Positions 1-10,800 of a stretch of DNA of 59,501 nucleotides are shown here, piece after piece. Under the pieces are notes generated by a model. It saw nothing but the letters and a program-made list of their open reading frames with translations, was not told the origin of the DNA and did not search any database. The DNA is from CAG-273 sp964618105. GTDB taxonomy: Bacteria; Bacillota; Clostridia; TANB77; CAG-508. The stretch spans positions 1-59,501 of the forward strand of contig CAZUAJ010000002.1 of assembly GCA_964618105.1 (NCBI GenBank), given 5' to 3'. Made by a program: the position numbers and the translations under genes. How positions within the stretch are numbered: the stretch's first letter is position 1; the number at the start of each line of letters is the position of its first letter.

Positions 1-410
1 ACCCCTGATTTATAGTTTGACACTACTTTTCCTAAATATTGACCTACATTTTGTTTTGTTAATGTTACTTCTGAACCACCTATTGTTACTTTTGGTGATT
101 GGTCTTCTGGTGTTTCTCCGCCACCTGTTGTGTTTCCTCCTGTTGTGTTTTCTTCTTCATTTCCACCTGTTTCACCATTTTCCATTCCGCTTAATGCTTC
201 ATCTAGCCAATTAATTAAACTACTAATTTCATTTTTATCACTTTCTATTGCATTTTCCATTTTGTTTTGTGCTTCTTTTGCTTTTCCTACTATTCCATTA
301 TCTCCTATTATTGCATTTATACTTATTCCTGCTAATATTAAAAGTACCACAATAGTTACAACTAAAGTTATTAATGTAACCCCTTTTTTATTTTTTAGTA
401 TTTTTTTCAT
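1..410 (-). CDS. Prepilin-like protein with N-terminal methylation motif (3' end cut by the window)
   Basis: The gene enters the window at its N-terminus and runs off the left edge, so about 136 residues are visible. It begins MKKILKNKKGVTLITLVV, which is a type IV prepilin cleavage/methylation motif: a short basic leader, G, then a T-L-I start to a roughly 20-residue hydrophobic helix. An amphipathic stretch follows, then a G/T/E/N-rich linker rich in GGNTTGGGE-type sequence. A good ribosome site (GGAGAAACAA) precedes the ATG at 410. Family knowledge says such proteins are processed by a prepilin peptidase and assembled into pilus-like fibres or displayed as pseudopilins. No pilus machinery genes are visible here, so its partner system is unknown. 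The functional class is fairly sure; the exact role is not. Confidence 0.75.
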   Translation of the reverse strand, partial: MKKILKNKKGVTLITLVVTIVVLLILAGISINAIIGDNGIVGKAKEAQNKMENAIESDKNEISSLINWLDEALSGMENGETGGNEEENTTGGNTTGGGETPEDQSPKVTIGGSEVTLTKQNVGQYLGKVVSNYKSG

Positions 411-492
411 TTGTTTCTCCTTTTCTGCATAACTTTTCTTCATAAATAAATTATATAAGAATATGACATTTAATGTCAATAGAAAAACATAG

Positions 493-519
493 AAAAAGTG
501 ACATATTTTGTCACTTTTT
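493..519 (-). terminator. Intrinsic terminator after spoIIE
   Basis: An 11-bp perfect stem (AAAAAGTGACA / TGTCACTTTTT) with a 5-nt loop lies just past the spoIIE stop codon. Read on the minus strand it ends in a T-rich run, so it should stop spoIIE transcription before the prepilin-like gene. Confidence 0.8.
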
Positions 520-523
520 TATT

Positions 524-3025
524 TTATAATTTGCTTATAACTTTTGTAACTATTACAGTCATGTCGTCTTTTTTCATTCCAAATTCATTGTCAATTGCTT
601 CATTTAATATTATGTTTGCTATTTGTTGTGAATCATCTGAATTAATATCTTCTAATAGATATTTTACCCATAATTCTTTATTTATATATTCTGTATTTGA
701 ATCTATTATTCCATCACTGCACATTACTAATATATCACCATCTTCTAGGTCATAATCATATACAATTAAATCATTTTTTGCTATTATTCCTGTTGGAAGT
801 GTATGTGATTTTAGTAATTGCACTTCTTTGTTTCTTTTAATAAAGGTTGGACATGCTCCGTTTTTTATAAACTCCATATTTCCAGCAAATAAGTCTAATA
901 TTTGAATGTCTAAGGTAGTGTACATATCTTCTTTTGTATTTGCTATTAAGCTTGAATTTATTAGTTTTAAAGATGTTTCTTTATCAAAACCAGCTTTTAG
1001 CAATTTATCTAACATATTTATTGCAATTTTACTACTTTGATTAGCTTCTTTTCCTGAACCCATTCCATCACTAATTGCTAATAAATATTTCCCATCATCT
1101 AGTTTTGTTTCTAAATGGCTGTCTCCGGAAACTTTTGAACCTTCTTTTGTTGATGCAGCTACACCAATTTGCAATTTGTAATTATCTTCAGAATAATATG
1201 TAAATTTACAATTGTTTATTTCTTCTCTTATGCCACAATTTTGAGCTTGTATTACAAATTTGGTTTGTAGTACTTTTTCTAATATTTTTGCTATTTTTTT
1301 AATGTTACATTTTTTTCCTTCTATGTCATCACATAATTTTGTAAATACATCTACAAAAAAACGTCCTGAAGCATTTTGTTTTATTTTTATATCACTTACA
1401 TCAATTTCTTTTTGCTTTAATAAATTTAATATTTCTTTTTTTTGTGTTTCATAAGGTGTTTTTTCTTCTTGCTTTATTTCTTCTGCCATTTTTGATATTG
1501 CTTCTGAAACACCTTCTAGTTGTGAAGATACATTTTTCTTATTTTCTTGCATTTTCATTTTCCAAATGAAATTTACCTTACTTACTCTATATGCAGAATT
1601 TATTGCTTTTATCATTTTAGATATATCATTTTCTGTTTGTGTTCCTTTTTTATTAAATCCTACTATGTATAAATTATGTTTTTCAAAAATATTTGCTAAT
1701 TCTTTTTCAGTAATTATTTCATTTTTTAATAAAAATTCAAAAATTTCATCTACAATTCCACAATTGTTTTCACAAATATCGTTATAAAGTAAGTTGTTTT
1801 CTAGTTCTGAAATATTTACATCTAATTCTTCTTTAAAAATTTGCTCATTTGATAATTCTTGTGCATTAACATCTTTTTCTTCTAATACTGTACTTGCAGC
1901 TTCTTCATAGCTTTTAGCTAAATCTGCTATTGTTTCTGACATACTATTTAATTTAGTTATAGTTTCTTGATTTGATGTTAATGCTCTTGTTGTAGTTTCT
2001 GGTAATAACTTTTCTTTTCCATATAAATCTTGTATGTCAATTTTAAATCTTTTTGGAACAGCAAGTAAGCCTAATGATGCTATTAGAATTTCTTGTATTA
2101 ATATAATTGATGAAGTATTTCCATTAGCCACATAAGTTAATATTACATTACCTATTATAAATCCTATTATAACACCAATTTTGCCAAGCTTATAAAATAT
2201 TCCTGCTATTAAACCTGATATTGCATAAGAAGCCACCATTATTGGCTCATTGTTTGCAATTATTCCAAGTACAGTGCCTATTGTTATGCCACTTGTTGCA
2301 CCAACTAACATTCCGTTTTTCCAGCCTAATATTAATACTAGCAAAATGCTTAAAATGTTTCTTATACTGTAACCAAATATTTTTAAGTCTTGAAATGCAC
2401 AAAATGTAATTGCTAATAACAAGCTTGTACCTATTACTTCTTCTATTGAAAATGCTTTTTTTATACCAATTTCTTTTAACATTGGTATTGAGTTTGTAAA
2501 TATTTTATAAAATACATAGCTTGATATTGCAAGCATAACACTTGTTAACAAATCATAAATATAAAAATTTGTAAAAAGCATTGGAACAACTTGTACTAAT
2601 AGTACTGCAAAAAATAAATGTGGTCCCATTTTTGATTGCTCATTTATACTATCTTGTTCTTTTGGTCTTTTAATTAAAACTAATACAAAGAATACAAGTG
2701 TTGTTAAAAAATATGTTAATAAGCTATTTGTTCCAAATGAAATAAATGTACCTAATAATGTTAATATATAACTAATTCCAATTGGCATACGATTACTTAA
2801 CATTGCTGTTAGAAAGCTAATTGCAAATGGGCTTAAGCTTAGCATAATGTTTTGACTATTAAAACCTACCATTGAAATCATAAATGATATTATATAAATA
2901 GCAATATTTTGCACACTAAAAAGATTTGTTAATATTTGCTTAACAGACTCCTTATTGTTATGTTTATTTCCTTTTTCTATATTATTAAACACTTTTTTAC
3001 CACCCCTACTTTTTTTAATTTTCAT
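524..3025 (-). CDS. spoIIE: Stage II sporulation protein E (SpoIIE), membrane-bound PP2C phosphatase
   Basis: SpoIIE dephosphorylates the anti-anti-sigma factor SpoIIAA, which frees sigma-F in the forespore, and it also acts at the polar septum. The 833-residue length is normal. Residues about 35-330 hold a string of hydrophobic membrane segments. A central cytoplasmic region follows, and the last 230 residues are a PP2C domain with ISDGMGSG near residue 653 and CSDGIID near 765, the metal-binding motifs of the family. The ATG at 3025 has no clear ribosome site. A GTG at 2992 sits 7 nt behind AGGGGTGG and may be the true start, giving 822 residues. The gene appears monocistronic and ends at a hairpin. 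No clear 0A box was found upstream. Identification is firm; the start is uncertain. Confidence 0.95.
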   Translation of the reverse strand: MKIKKSRGGKKVFNNIEKGNKHNNKESVKQILTNLFSVQNIAIYIISFMISMVGFNSQNIMLSLSPFAISFLTAMLSNRMPIGISYILTLLGTFISFGTNSLLTYFLTTLVFFVLVLIKRPKEQDSINEQSKMGPHLFFAVLLVQVVPMLFTNFYIYDLLTSVMLAISSYVFYKIFTNSIPMLKEIGIKKAFSIEEVIGTSLLLAITFCAFQDLKIFGYSIRNILSILLVLILGWKNGMLVGATSGITIGTVLGIIANNEPIMVASYAISGLIAGIFYKLGKIGVIIGFIIGNVILTYVANGNTSSIILIQEILIASLGLLAVPKRFKIDIQDLYGKEKLLPETTTRALTSNQETITKLNSMSETIADLAKSYEEAASTVLEEKDVNAQELSNEQIFKEELDVNISELENNLLYNDICENNCGIVDEIFEFLLKNEIITEKELANIFEKHNLYIVGFNKKGTQTENDISKMIKAINSAYRVSKVNFIWKMKMQENKKNVSSQLEGVSEAISKMAEEIKQEEKTPYETQKKEILNLLKQKEIDVSDIKIKQNASGRFFVDVFTKLCDDIEGKKCNIKKIAKILEKVLQTKFVIQAQNCGIREEINNCKFTYYSEDNYKLQIGVAASTKEGSKVSGDSHLETKLDDGKYLLAISDGMGSGKEANQSSKIAINMLDKLLKAGFDKETSLKLINSSLIANTKEDMYTTLDIQILDLFAGNMEFIKNGACPTFIKRNKEVQLLKSHTLPTGIIAKNDLIVYDYDLEDGDILVMCSDGIIDSNTEYINKELWVKYLLEDINSDDSQQIANIILNEAIDNEFGMKKDDMTVIVTKVISKL

Positions 3026-3194
3026 ATATTTTAGTACAATATTTCTAAAATGTTTGTCGTTTTTGGTATGAAAATAAAAAAAGTTTTCTATCTTTTTTGC
3101 TATCTTTAGTGTTTTTATTTGCTTTTTCTCTTTTATATTTTATATTTTACATTATTTTTATTTGTTTTTCAATATATGAAAATATATTTTAGCT

Positions 3195-3233
3195 TAAAAA
3201 AGAAACCTTATAGGCGTTTGCCTATAAGATTTC
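3195..3233 (-). terminator. Intrinsic terminator after the surface-protein operon
   Basis: A 9-bp GC-containing stem (CTTATAGGC / GCCTATAAG, loop GTTT) is extended by a further GAAA/TTTC pairing. On the minus strand it is followed directly by TTTCTTTTTT. It closes the operon that ends at 3242. Confidence 0.85.
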
Positions 3234-3241
3234 TTTTGATT

Positions 3242-6200
3242 TTATTTTTTAAGAACCTTTTTCTTAATTATAATTATTCCTACTGATAATAATGCAAATA
3301 CTGCAACTCCTACACCTAAGTATAAGTAAGTTTGACCAAATGGTGGTAAAATAATTATTTTTTCTGCTTTTGCAGAATCAACTTCTGCTGGTGCTTCATT
3401 TGGTTTTTGGTTACCTACTATAGAGTATGCCATTCTTCTACCTACTGTATTAGAATATTGAACAATTTCTGCAATGTTATCATAAGTCATATCATCTGAA
3501 GTGTTTTGTGATGTAATAGTTTGTGTTAATACTAATTTTTCACTTGTTGACTCTTTTGGTGATAATTTTTTATTTAATTTTTCTGTTTGTATAATTGTAG
3601 TATTATTTATTGCATTTTTTACATCATCACTTACATTTAAACTGTCTTTTGATGCAATTTGCCAATTTGAATTGTCTACTTCTCTGTATTGTAAATTGTT
3701 GCTTACATAATCTACTATTATATCTCCTGAAGTTTTTACTATATCTCCTGATTTTACACCTTTATAGTAGAATTCTTTTCCTGTGTAGTCTGTTTCACCC
3801 ACATTTTGTAATGTAAATTTGTATTCTATTTTAATTGTTGCTCCATGCATTAATTCTGAGTCTACAATAGCTTGAATTAATCCGTTTTTTCCGCCTGTAT
3901 ATAGTGAACCTACTAAACTATTTACATCATTTTGACTTGCATTATATTTGTATGCACTATTATATGATTTATAATATTTTGAGTTATTTATTAAGCTATA
4001 GTTTTTGCCTTTTGTCCATGATAAGTCTGGTACTGCTTCTTTTGCATCATATAATATAGTTCCATTAGCTAGTGTAATTTTTACATTTTCAACATGTTTA
4101 TTTAATTCTAATTGAGCTTTTGGTCTTTCTGTTAGTCCTAAATCAACATCTTTAATGTGATAATTATTTTCTTCTGTATTTGTAATTATTCTATTATATT
4201 CAACTTCTATTGAAATTACTCCAGTTTCCGCCTTCATTTGAGTATTCTTATTTACACTTGTTGAATTTGCTAATGTTTGAGCTAATTGATTTGTAACTCC
4301 ATGGTAATTATTACTGCTATATTTGTTTACGTCTTCTCTATAACTCCAAATATCTTTTGCATCAGATACTAATTTTTCATTTGATTTTTTAATGCTATAT
4401 CCATAGCTTCCTGATGTATTTTGATTTTCAGTATCTGTGTAACCAGAATATACTTTTTTACCTAATTCTTGTGCTGCACTAATTATTTTTTCAGATGCAT
4501 CTTCAAAATTTGTTCTACCGTTTTGGTCTATACCTTTTTGATATATTGTTGATTTGTAATCTTGACCATTGTATTTTGCATTATATTCTCCACCATAAGT
4601 GAATCTTATAACATAGTCCCCTGGTATATAATCTTCAAATAAATAAGTACCATCTGAACTTGTTTTTTGTTGGTTAGTATTTCCTAGTGTCGTTGTTTTC
4701 CAAATATATTCTTGCCCATTTGCTAATTTTTCTACTAATTCAACTTTTATGTTTTCTATACCAGCATTTTTTTCATTTCTTATGCCATCACCAATTATTG
4801 ATTCACCAACAACTTCTGTTCTTAAGTCTTCCCATACAGTACCATTTATTTTTCTAGTTTTACTTTCATCATAGAATACTCTTAGTCCTTTTGCTCTATC
4901 TGTATCGTCTTCATATTCTTTTTCGTTTTGTAAATCATTTTTATCAACATTACCTGGTACAGAGTCTATATCTAATAGCCCGGCATAGTCTTTTGAGCCT
5001 TTTACAACTTCATTTGGCAATTCAGTATTATCTTCATAATATGATGTATAGCCATTAATTTCTGCAACATTAAATTTTGCTTCATTTTCATTTTGATCTA
5101 AAATTACTTTTTCATTTTCTTTATTTACTTGGAAAGTTAAATAAATACATTCTTTTTCTCCTGCTGCTAGTTGTTTATCTTTTAGTCCATGAACATAGAT
5201 TACACCATTTTTTTCGTCGCTGTCCACATTTTTAGCATTTGAAATATATTTTAAATCTTCTTTATCCATTGTTTTAAAGTATTCATCATTGCTAAATGAA
5301 TTGTTGTCATAAGTTACCCATGATAAGTCTTTTCTGTATTTATAGTCACTATCAAAGTAGTCTGCTACTTCATCAATTGTATTTAAAATACCTCTTGATT
5401 GATTTCTAAGTGTAATTTTGTATGTTATAAATACTTCTAACGCTTTTCCACCATGTCCTTGTTCTCCATTATATTGTGCATTTGGATCATAATTCCAGTC
5501 TGTTTTAAATACTTCTCTATTATAGCTTCCATTATAATAACTTACATCAGATAGTCTTACACTTATGTCCCAATTATTTTCGTCATTATCATTTGCTCTA
5601 TTGTATGTATATATTTCGGTCTTTCCATTTATTTTTGTGACAGCTCTAAATACGTCTTTCTTTAAGGCTATGTCATTAATTTTTCTTCTTACTAGACCTA
5701 AATCAATATAAAATTGACCCGGATAAAGTGGTTTATATACTTTTGATCCAACTACAACATCTGACATATTTGAAAATTGCGCATTTCTAGCTTCCGAACC
5801 TGTTGAAAAACTTTCTTTTGAGTTTATAACAAATTCATCATAATATGGATATAAATCAAATCCGCCAACATTTTCAACCTTTCTTGATTTTGTATATGCT
5901 AAAATTTTACAATTGTTTATAAATTTTTCTTGATCTTTGTCTGGTTTTTTTGTTGCACTATTTAATTCATTTGTTTCTACTATTATTCCATTTTCTATTG
6001 CAAAGAAACTATCAATTACACCGTCTTGTACTAATTGTTGCATTGAATATACTTTTCCACCCTTATAATTATTGGGGTAAGCATTGATTTTTGAGAATTT
6101 TTCATTTAATTCTTCTCTTTCGGAATCTTTTTCAGTAGCTTTTGATGTAGTTAGCCATTGACTTGAATTATATTCTGGTCGACTATATGTTGTTGGTACA

Positions 6201-7802
6201 TATAATTGTCCATTATATTCAAATGTTACATAATATTTTTCTTGAGAATCAAGGTCATTAAATATGTAACAACCTGTTTCATCTGTTAAAGTTTCATTTA
6301 CTTTTTTATTTGATGAATTATATATTTCAACTTTAATATTTGGTAATGCAACATCATTTTTATCTCCACTTACGCCATTATATGGTGTGTTTTGCTTATC
6401 ATTCAAGCCTCCATCTACCCATACATATCCTGCTAAATCCATTGTAAGTTTTTGCTCTAATTCTAGTTCAAGCTCTTGTTCATAAAGTTGTCTACCTGCT
6501 GTTGCTGACATTAGCCATTGTTGTTGGAATTCATCCAAATAACATGTTGTTTTACAGCTATAATGATCATAATCATAACATGAAGATGTACAGTTACCTT
6601 CTTCGTCATCATTATGTATTGGGTGATAGTGATCTTGTTTCTCTGCATGAGCATAAGATACAATATATTTAACTCCACGTAATTTCGAATAATTTCCTTC
6701 TGCAACCATATATTGGAACTTTACTTTTATTTTTATTTTGCTAACAAAATTTTTATCGCTAGGATTTATCCCAGCATTTGGATTTTCAAATATTATTTCA
6801 AAATCTTGATCTGGTTCTGGATATACTTGCTCTGTTTCATCAACGAGCATATTGTCTGCTTCAAAAAATTCTGGTTCTTTTTCTTCTGTTCCTATAACAA
6901 ATTTTTGTATATCAATTCTTTCTTTTACTATATCTCCGCTTTTATTGTAACCAATTACATATATATCTGATATTCCACCAAAAGCAATGTTTCCATAAAT
7001 TCCTGTTGTATAGCTTAAATTTAATGGACCAACTGCATAAGTTTGAGAAGCTGAGTCAACTTTTGTATATACATCATCTATATTTGTATTATCTTCTGGA
7101 GCTAATCCTTCTTTACCCGCTTCTTCATTTTTTAATATTTCATCATAATATGTTGCATAATCTATTGCTTCTTTGTCATATATTGATGGTCCATCATGTC
7201 GTGAACCCCAGCCTTGTATAATTAGTCCCCAGTCAATTGTTTTACCATTTACTTCTACTTTATTTGTATTCCATAAAGCTTTTTGTTTTTCTTCACTCCA
7301 TTGACCATTTGGTTCTTCTGAAACTATGTATGAAACTGCTGGTGATAAATCCCCGCCACCATAATCTTTATATACTGGTGGTGTTTTATATCCTTCTCCA
7401 ACTGTTGAAGCACAGCCACAGCTAGATTCATAAGGTTTTTTTCCGCCGCCTGGTGTATGTGCTTCATATTCTAAAGCACTATAATTTCCGTTATACCTTT
7501 GGCTATATCTAATGTCATATCCGCCATCTTAAAGGAGAACCTGGGTTTATACAATATATTTCAAATCCACCATAGGTTGGAAGTTCAAAAGAATTCATAT
7601 TTTCTGGTAATGCTTCCCATAAACCTGTTTCAACACTTTTTAGCGGATAAGAAAGTTCTTCTACAACAGAACTTGATGATACTGTTCCTTTTCCATTTTT
7701 TACTTCTGCTTGTACATCATTATTAATAAAATAGAATAAACCCAAGAATATTGCAATTGTCATTATGTTTGTAAAAACTATTTTTATAATCTTACCCTTC
7801 AT
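3242..7802 (-). pseudogene. Giant SdrD B-like surface protein with thioester-adhesin-like N-terminus, frameshifted near 7529
   Basis: Two reading frames belong to one gene. The first (7802 to 7515) begins MKGKIIKIVF with a signal peptide and reaches YCINPGSPL. The frame then shifts by +1 at about 7529 and continues unbroken to 3242. Skipping one base restores a protein of about 1,519 residues. Cys84 in YCINPG and a later KQKALW around residue 173 resemble the Cys and Gln motifs of Gram-positive thioester adhesin domains (inference). Two SdrD B-like domains are visible, starting LAGYVWVDGG and INGTVWEDL. The C-terminus is a hydrophobic helix with a KKKVLKK tail, preceded by LPPFGQT, which is not a proper LPXTG. 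It is second in an operon, 17 nt after its upstream partner, with its own AAAGGAG site. Without frame correction most of the protein would lack a signal peptide. The break may be a real mutation or an assembly error. Confidence 0.75.
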
Positions 7803-7819
7803 GTTTTTCTCCTTTCTTT

Positions 7820-10800
7820 TTAATTTTTATTTAAAACTCTTTTTTTAATTTCAAATATACCAAATCCAATTATTGCCACAACTGCTAACATAAGCACAAC
7901 ATAAAATGTTATTTGAGCTCCTGTTACAATACCTATTACAATATCTGCTTTTGACATATCGTCTTCATCTTCTTGTTTATTTGCTATTGTTGAGTCTATG
8001 TCTTTTAGACCTTGTTCATTATAGCTTTCATATATTTCTGCATTATTGTTTAGTATTCCAATACTGTCTTCTGTTATTTGTTTTAATAAAATTAATGTAA
8101 CTTCTTTAGATTCACCTGGATTAATAACTGTATTTTCTAAACTTGTATTATATACATTTCCGTCTTTTGCTAAATACCAATCTTTGTTTAATTCTGTGTT
8201 AAATACAACTCCTTTTGGTAAATAGTCAGCTATTTTTTTTGCATATCCTGCAACTCCGCCTTGATTTGTAACAACAATTTTATATTCAATAACAATACTG
8301 CTTTTTCCAAGGTTTTGTTTTAATACTTCTATTTTAGTATTTTTTACATCATTGTATTCGAATGTTTCTGTTCCTGATGTTGGAGTTGTTCTTGTTATTT
8401 TAGTAATATATTTGTCTAATTTTAAGTCAAATTTTTCTGCCACATATACACCAATGTCTATATCTCTTATATTGCTATTTGTTATTTTTATTGAATCAGA
8501 TATACCTACTATTGTTTTTACACCATTTACAGTCATATTTATATCAATTACATCTGAATTAAGTGTTTCGTCTACACCTTTTTTCTTATATTCTGTAAGG
8601 TTGTAAATTCCATTTCCATAATCAAATATTACAAAGTACTCATTTGGTAGTAAATTATCAAACTGATATTTTCCTTGACTATCTGTTGTTGTTATTTTTT
8701 CTGCATCTGTTTGAGTATCTTTTACAATTTTACTTGTTTTCTTATATGCAAGCATTACTTTAATGTTTGATAGTAGTTCTTCTTCTTCATCTCTCATGCC
8801 GTTTTTATTACTGTCAATCCATGCTGTACCTGTTATTTTATATGTACTTGTTGTTGGATTGCTTGGATTACTTGGAGTGGTTGGCAATTTGTGTGCTTCT
8901 TCATTATATTCTATTATATTAGTTACAGAATTTGTTGCTGTTTCATTCAATCCATTTGCACTAATTAAAACATTATTAATTATTTGTTTATCATTTTTAT
9001 CTGGTAATAAATTTGCTTTTGCTATTATTTTTATTTCTTTACTTTCACCAACTTCTAAACTTGTGATTGTAATTTCCACTTTTCCATTATTAAGTTTATT
9101 TGTTTTTTGTTCTTTTCCTGCATATTCATATATTGCTTCTTCAAATGTTAAACCTTCTGGCAAGCTATCTTTTATTTTTATATTATTAATGGTAGATTTA
9201 CCACTGTTTGTTATTTTAAAGCTATAAGTAACATTTTCTGTTTCTTTTATATATTTAGGTGTTGATGTTAACTCTGATATTTTTAAGTCTATAATTTCTA
9301 ATGCATATTCAGAAATATTAGAATAATGTTCTTCAGTTCCTTCTGCTTTAGCTTTTGCCATTAAAGAAATGTTTCCTTCAAATTTTTCTATTCCAATATT
9401 AAGCATAATTACTTTTTTAATATCTATAGTATCTATTTTTATTGTTAATACATTAGATGTTTTATCATAAGTTATACCTTCAGTAGTGCCATTTTCTGAT
9501 GACCAACTTTCTTTAATAATTGCATCTTTATATGTAGTTCCTTTTGGTAAAGGTATTGTTATTACTGTGTTGATTAGTTTACCACTTCTTGAAATGTTTT
9601 TTACATTTATAGTGTATTCTATACTTTCACCGTTTTTTAGTACAATATCTTCTGCTATATTACTAGACATATTAATTTCGATTTTACCTTCTTGTAAATT
9701 AATAGTACATTCATTAGAAGGAATTTCTCCTTCTAGTCCATTAGAAGATACATATATTTTGTTGCTAACTACTTTTGGGAATCTTGTTTTTTCATTTAGT
9801 TCTTCTTTTGTTATGTCTTCAGCTGTTGAAAGTGCTGAACTTTTATTCATTTTTAAATAATAACAAATTTCCTTACTTTCACCAACTTTTATTGTACCTA
9901 TATTGATAGTTTTTGTTGTATCATCAATTTCAAAAAATCCATTTCCTGTAACATAGTCTATAAATTTAGTATATTCTGGCAATGGAATTCTAACTTTGGC
10001 ATTTGTTGCATCTAAGTTCCCAGTGTTTTTTATAGTTGCTTTCATTTTTACAATTTGGCCTTCTCTTACAGTTTCTGCTGTTGATTTTAATTCTATTGAT
10101 AATTCTGGGCCTGACCCTGTTGTTAATTTTACTATAGGTGCGGTTTTTGATTCAAATATTTCACCAAGTGTTGAAATATTTGTATAATATACTTTATACA
10201 CTTCATTTACTGTATTGTTATATGTAATACCTTCTGGTATTTCAATTTGATATATTATTTCTAATGTTTCTCCATTTTTCATTTCATAGTCATTTAATAC
10301 TATCATGTATGATTGTACATTTGCTGTTTTTTCAGTATTCCAGTTATTGCTTTCATTCAATTCTTTTGTTGCTTCTGCATTTTCTGAATAATAAACTGTG
10401 TATTTTGAAGTGTCTATTCCTTTTAATGTTACATTTCCTACTAATTTTGTACTAAATGTTGAACCTAGTTCTTTTTCTGTGTCTATTTCCTTATTGCCTT
10501 TTACTGGTATTCTACCTAATATTACAATGTCTTTAATATTATTGTTATAATTATTTATTACTTTTCCAGTAATTGTTGCCGTTCTTTTTTCTGTATAAGT
10601 TTTTATTGTTCCTGTTATTCCTTCATTTGATATTGACAATAATTCTTTTTCACCTTTTGCATAATTTGAAACACCATTTGCAGTAATTATTCCTTGTGGT
10701 GCTACAAAGTTTAATTTTGTTTCAACTGTTCCTTTTGCGTTTGTAGCAACATCATTTGAATTTACATATTCCATTGTTATTTTGTTTTCATTGTTTGGTG

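Noticed and set aside
3050..3062. TTTGTCGTTT near spoIIE as a Spo0A box
   Set aside because: It differs from TGTCGAA at the last two positions and lies too close to the start codon.
8763..9227. Long plus-strand frame opposite the giant surface-protein gene as a real gene
   Set aside because: It mirrors the repetitive coding strand, lacks a ribosome site and gives hydrophobic low-complexity sequence.
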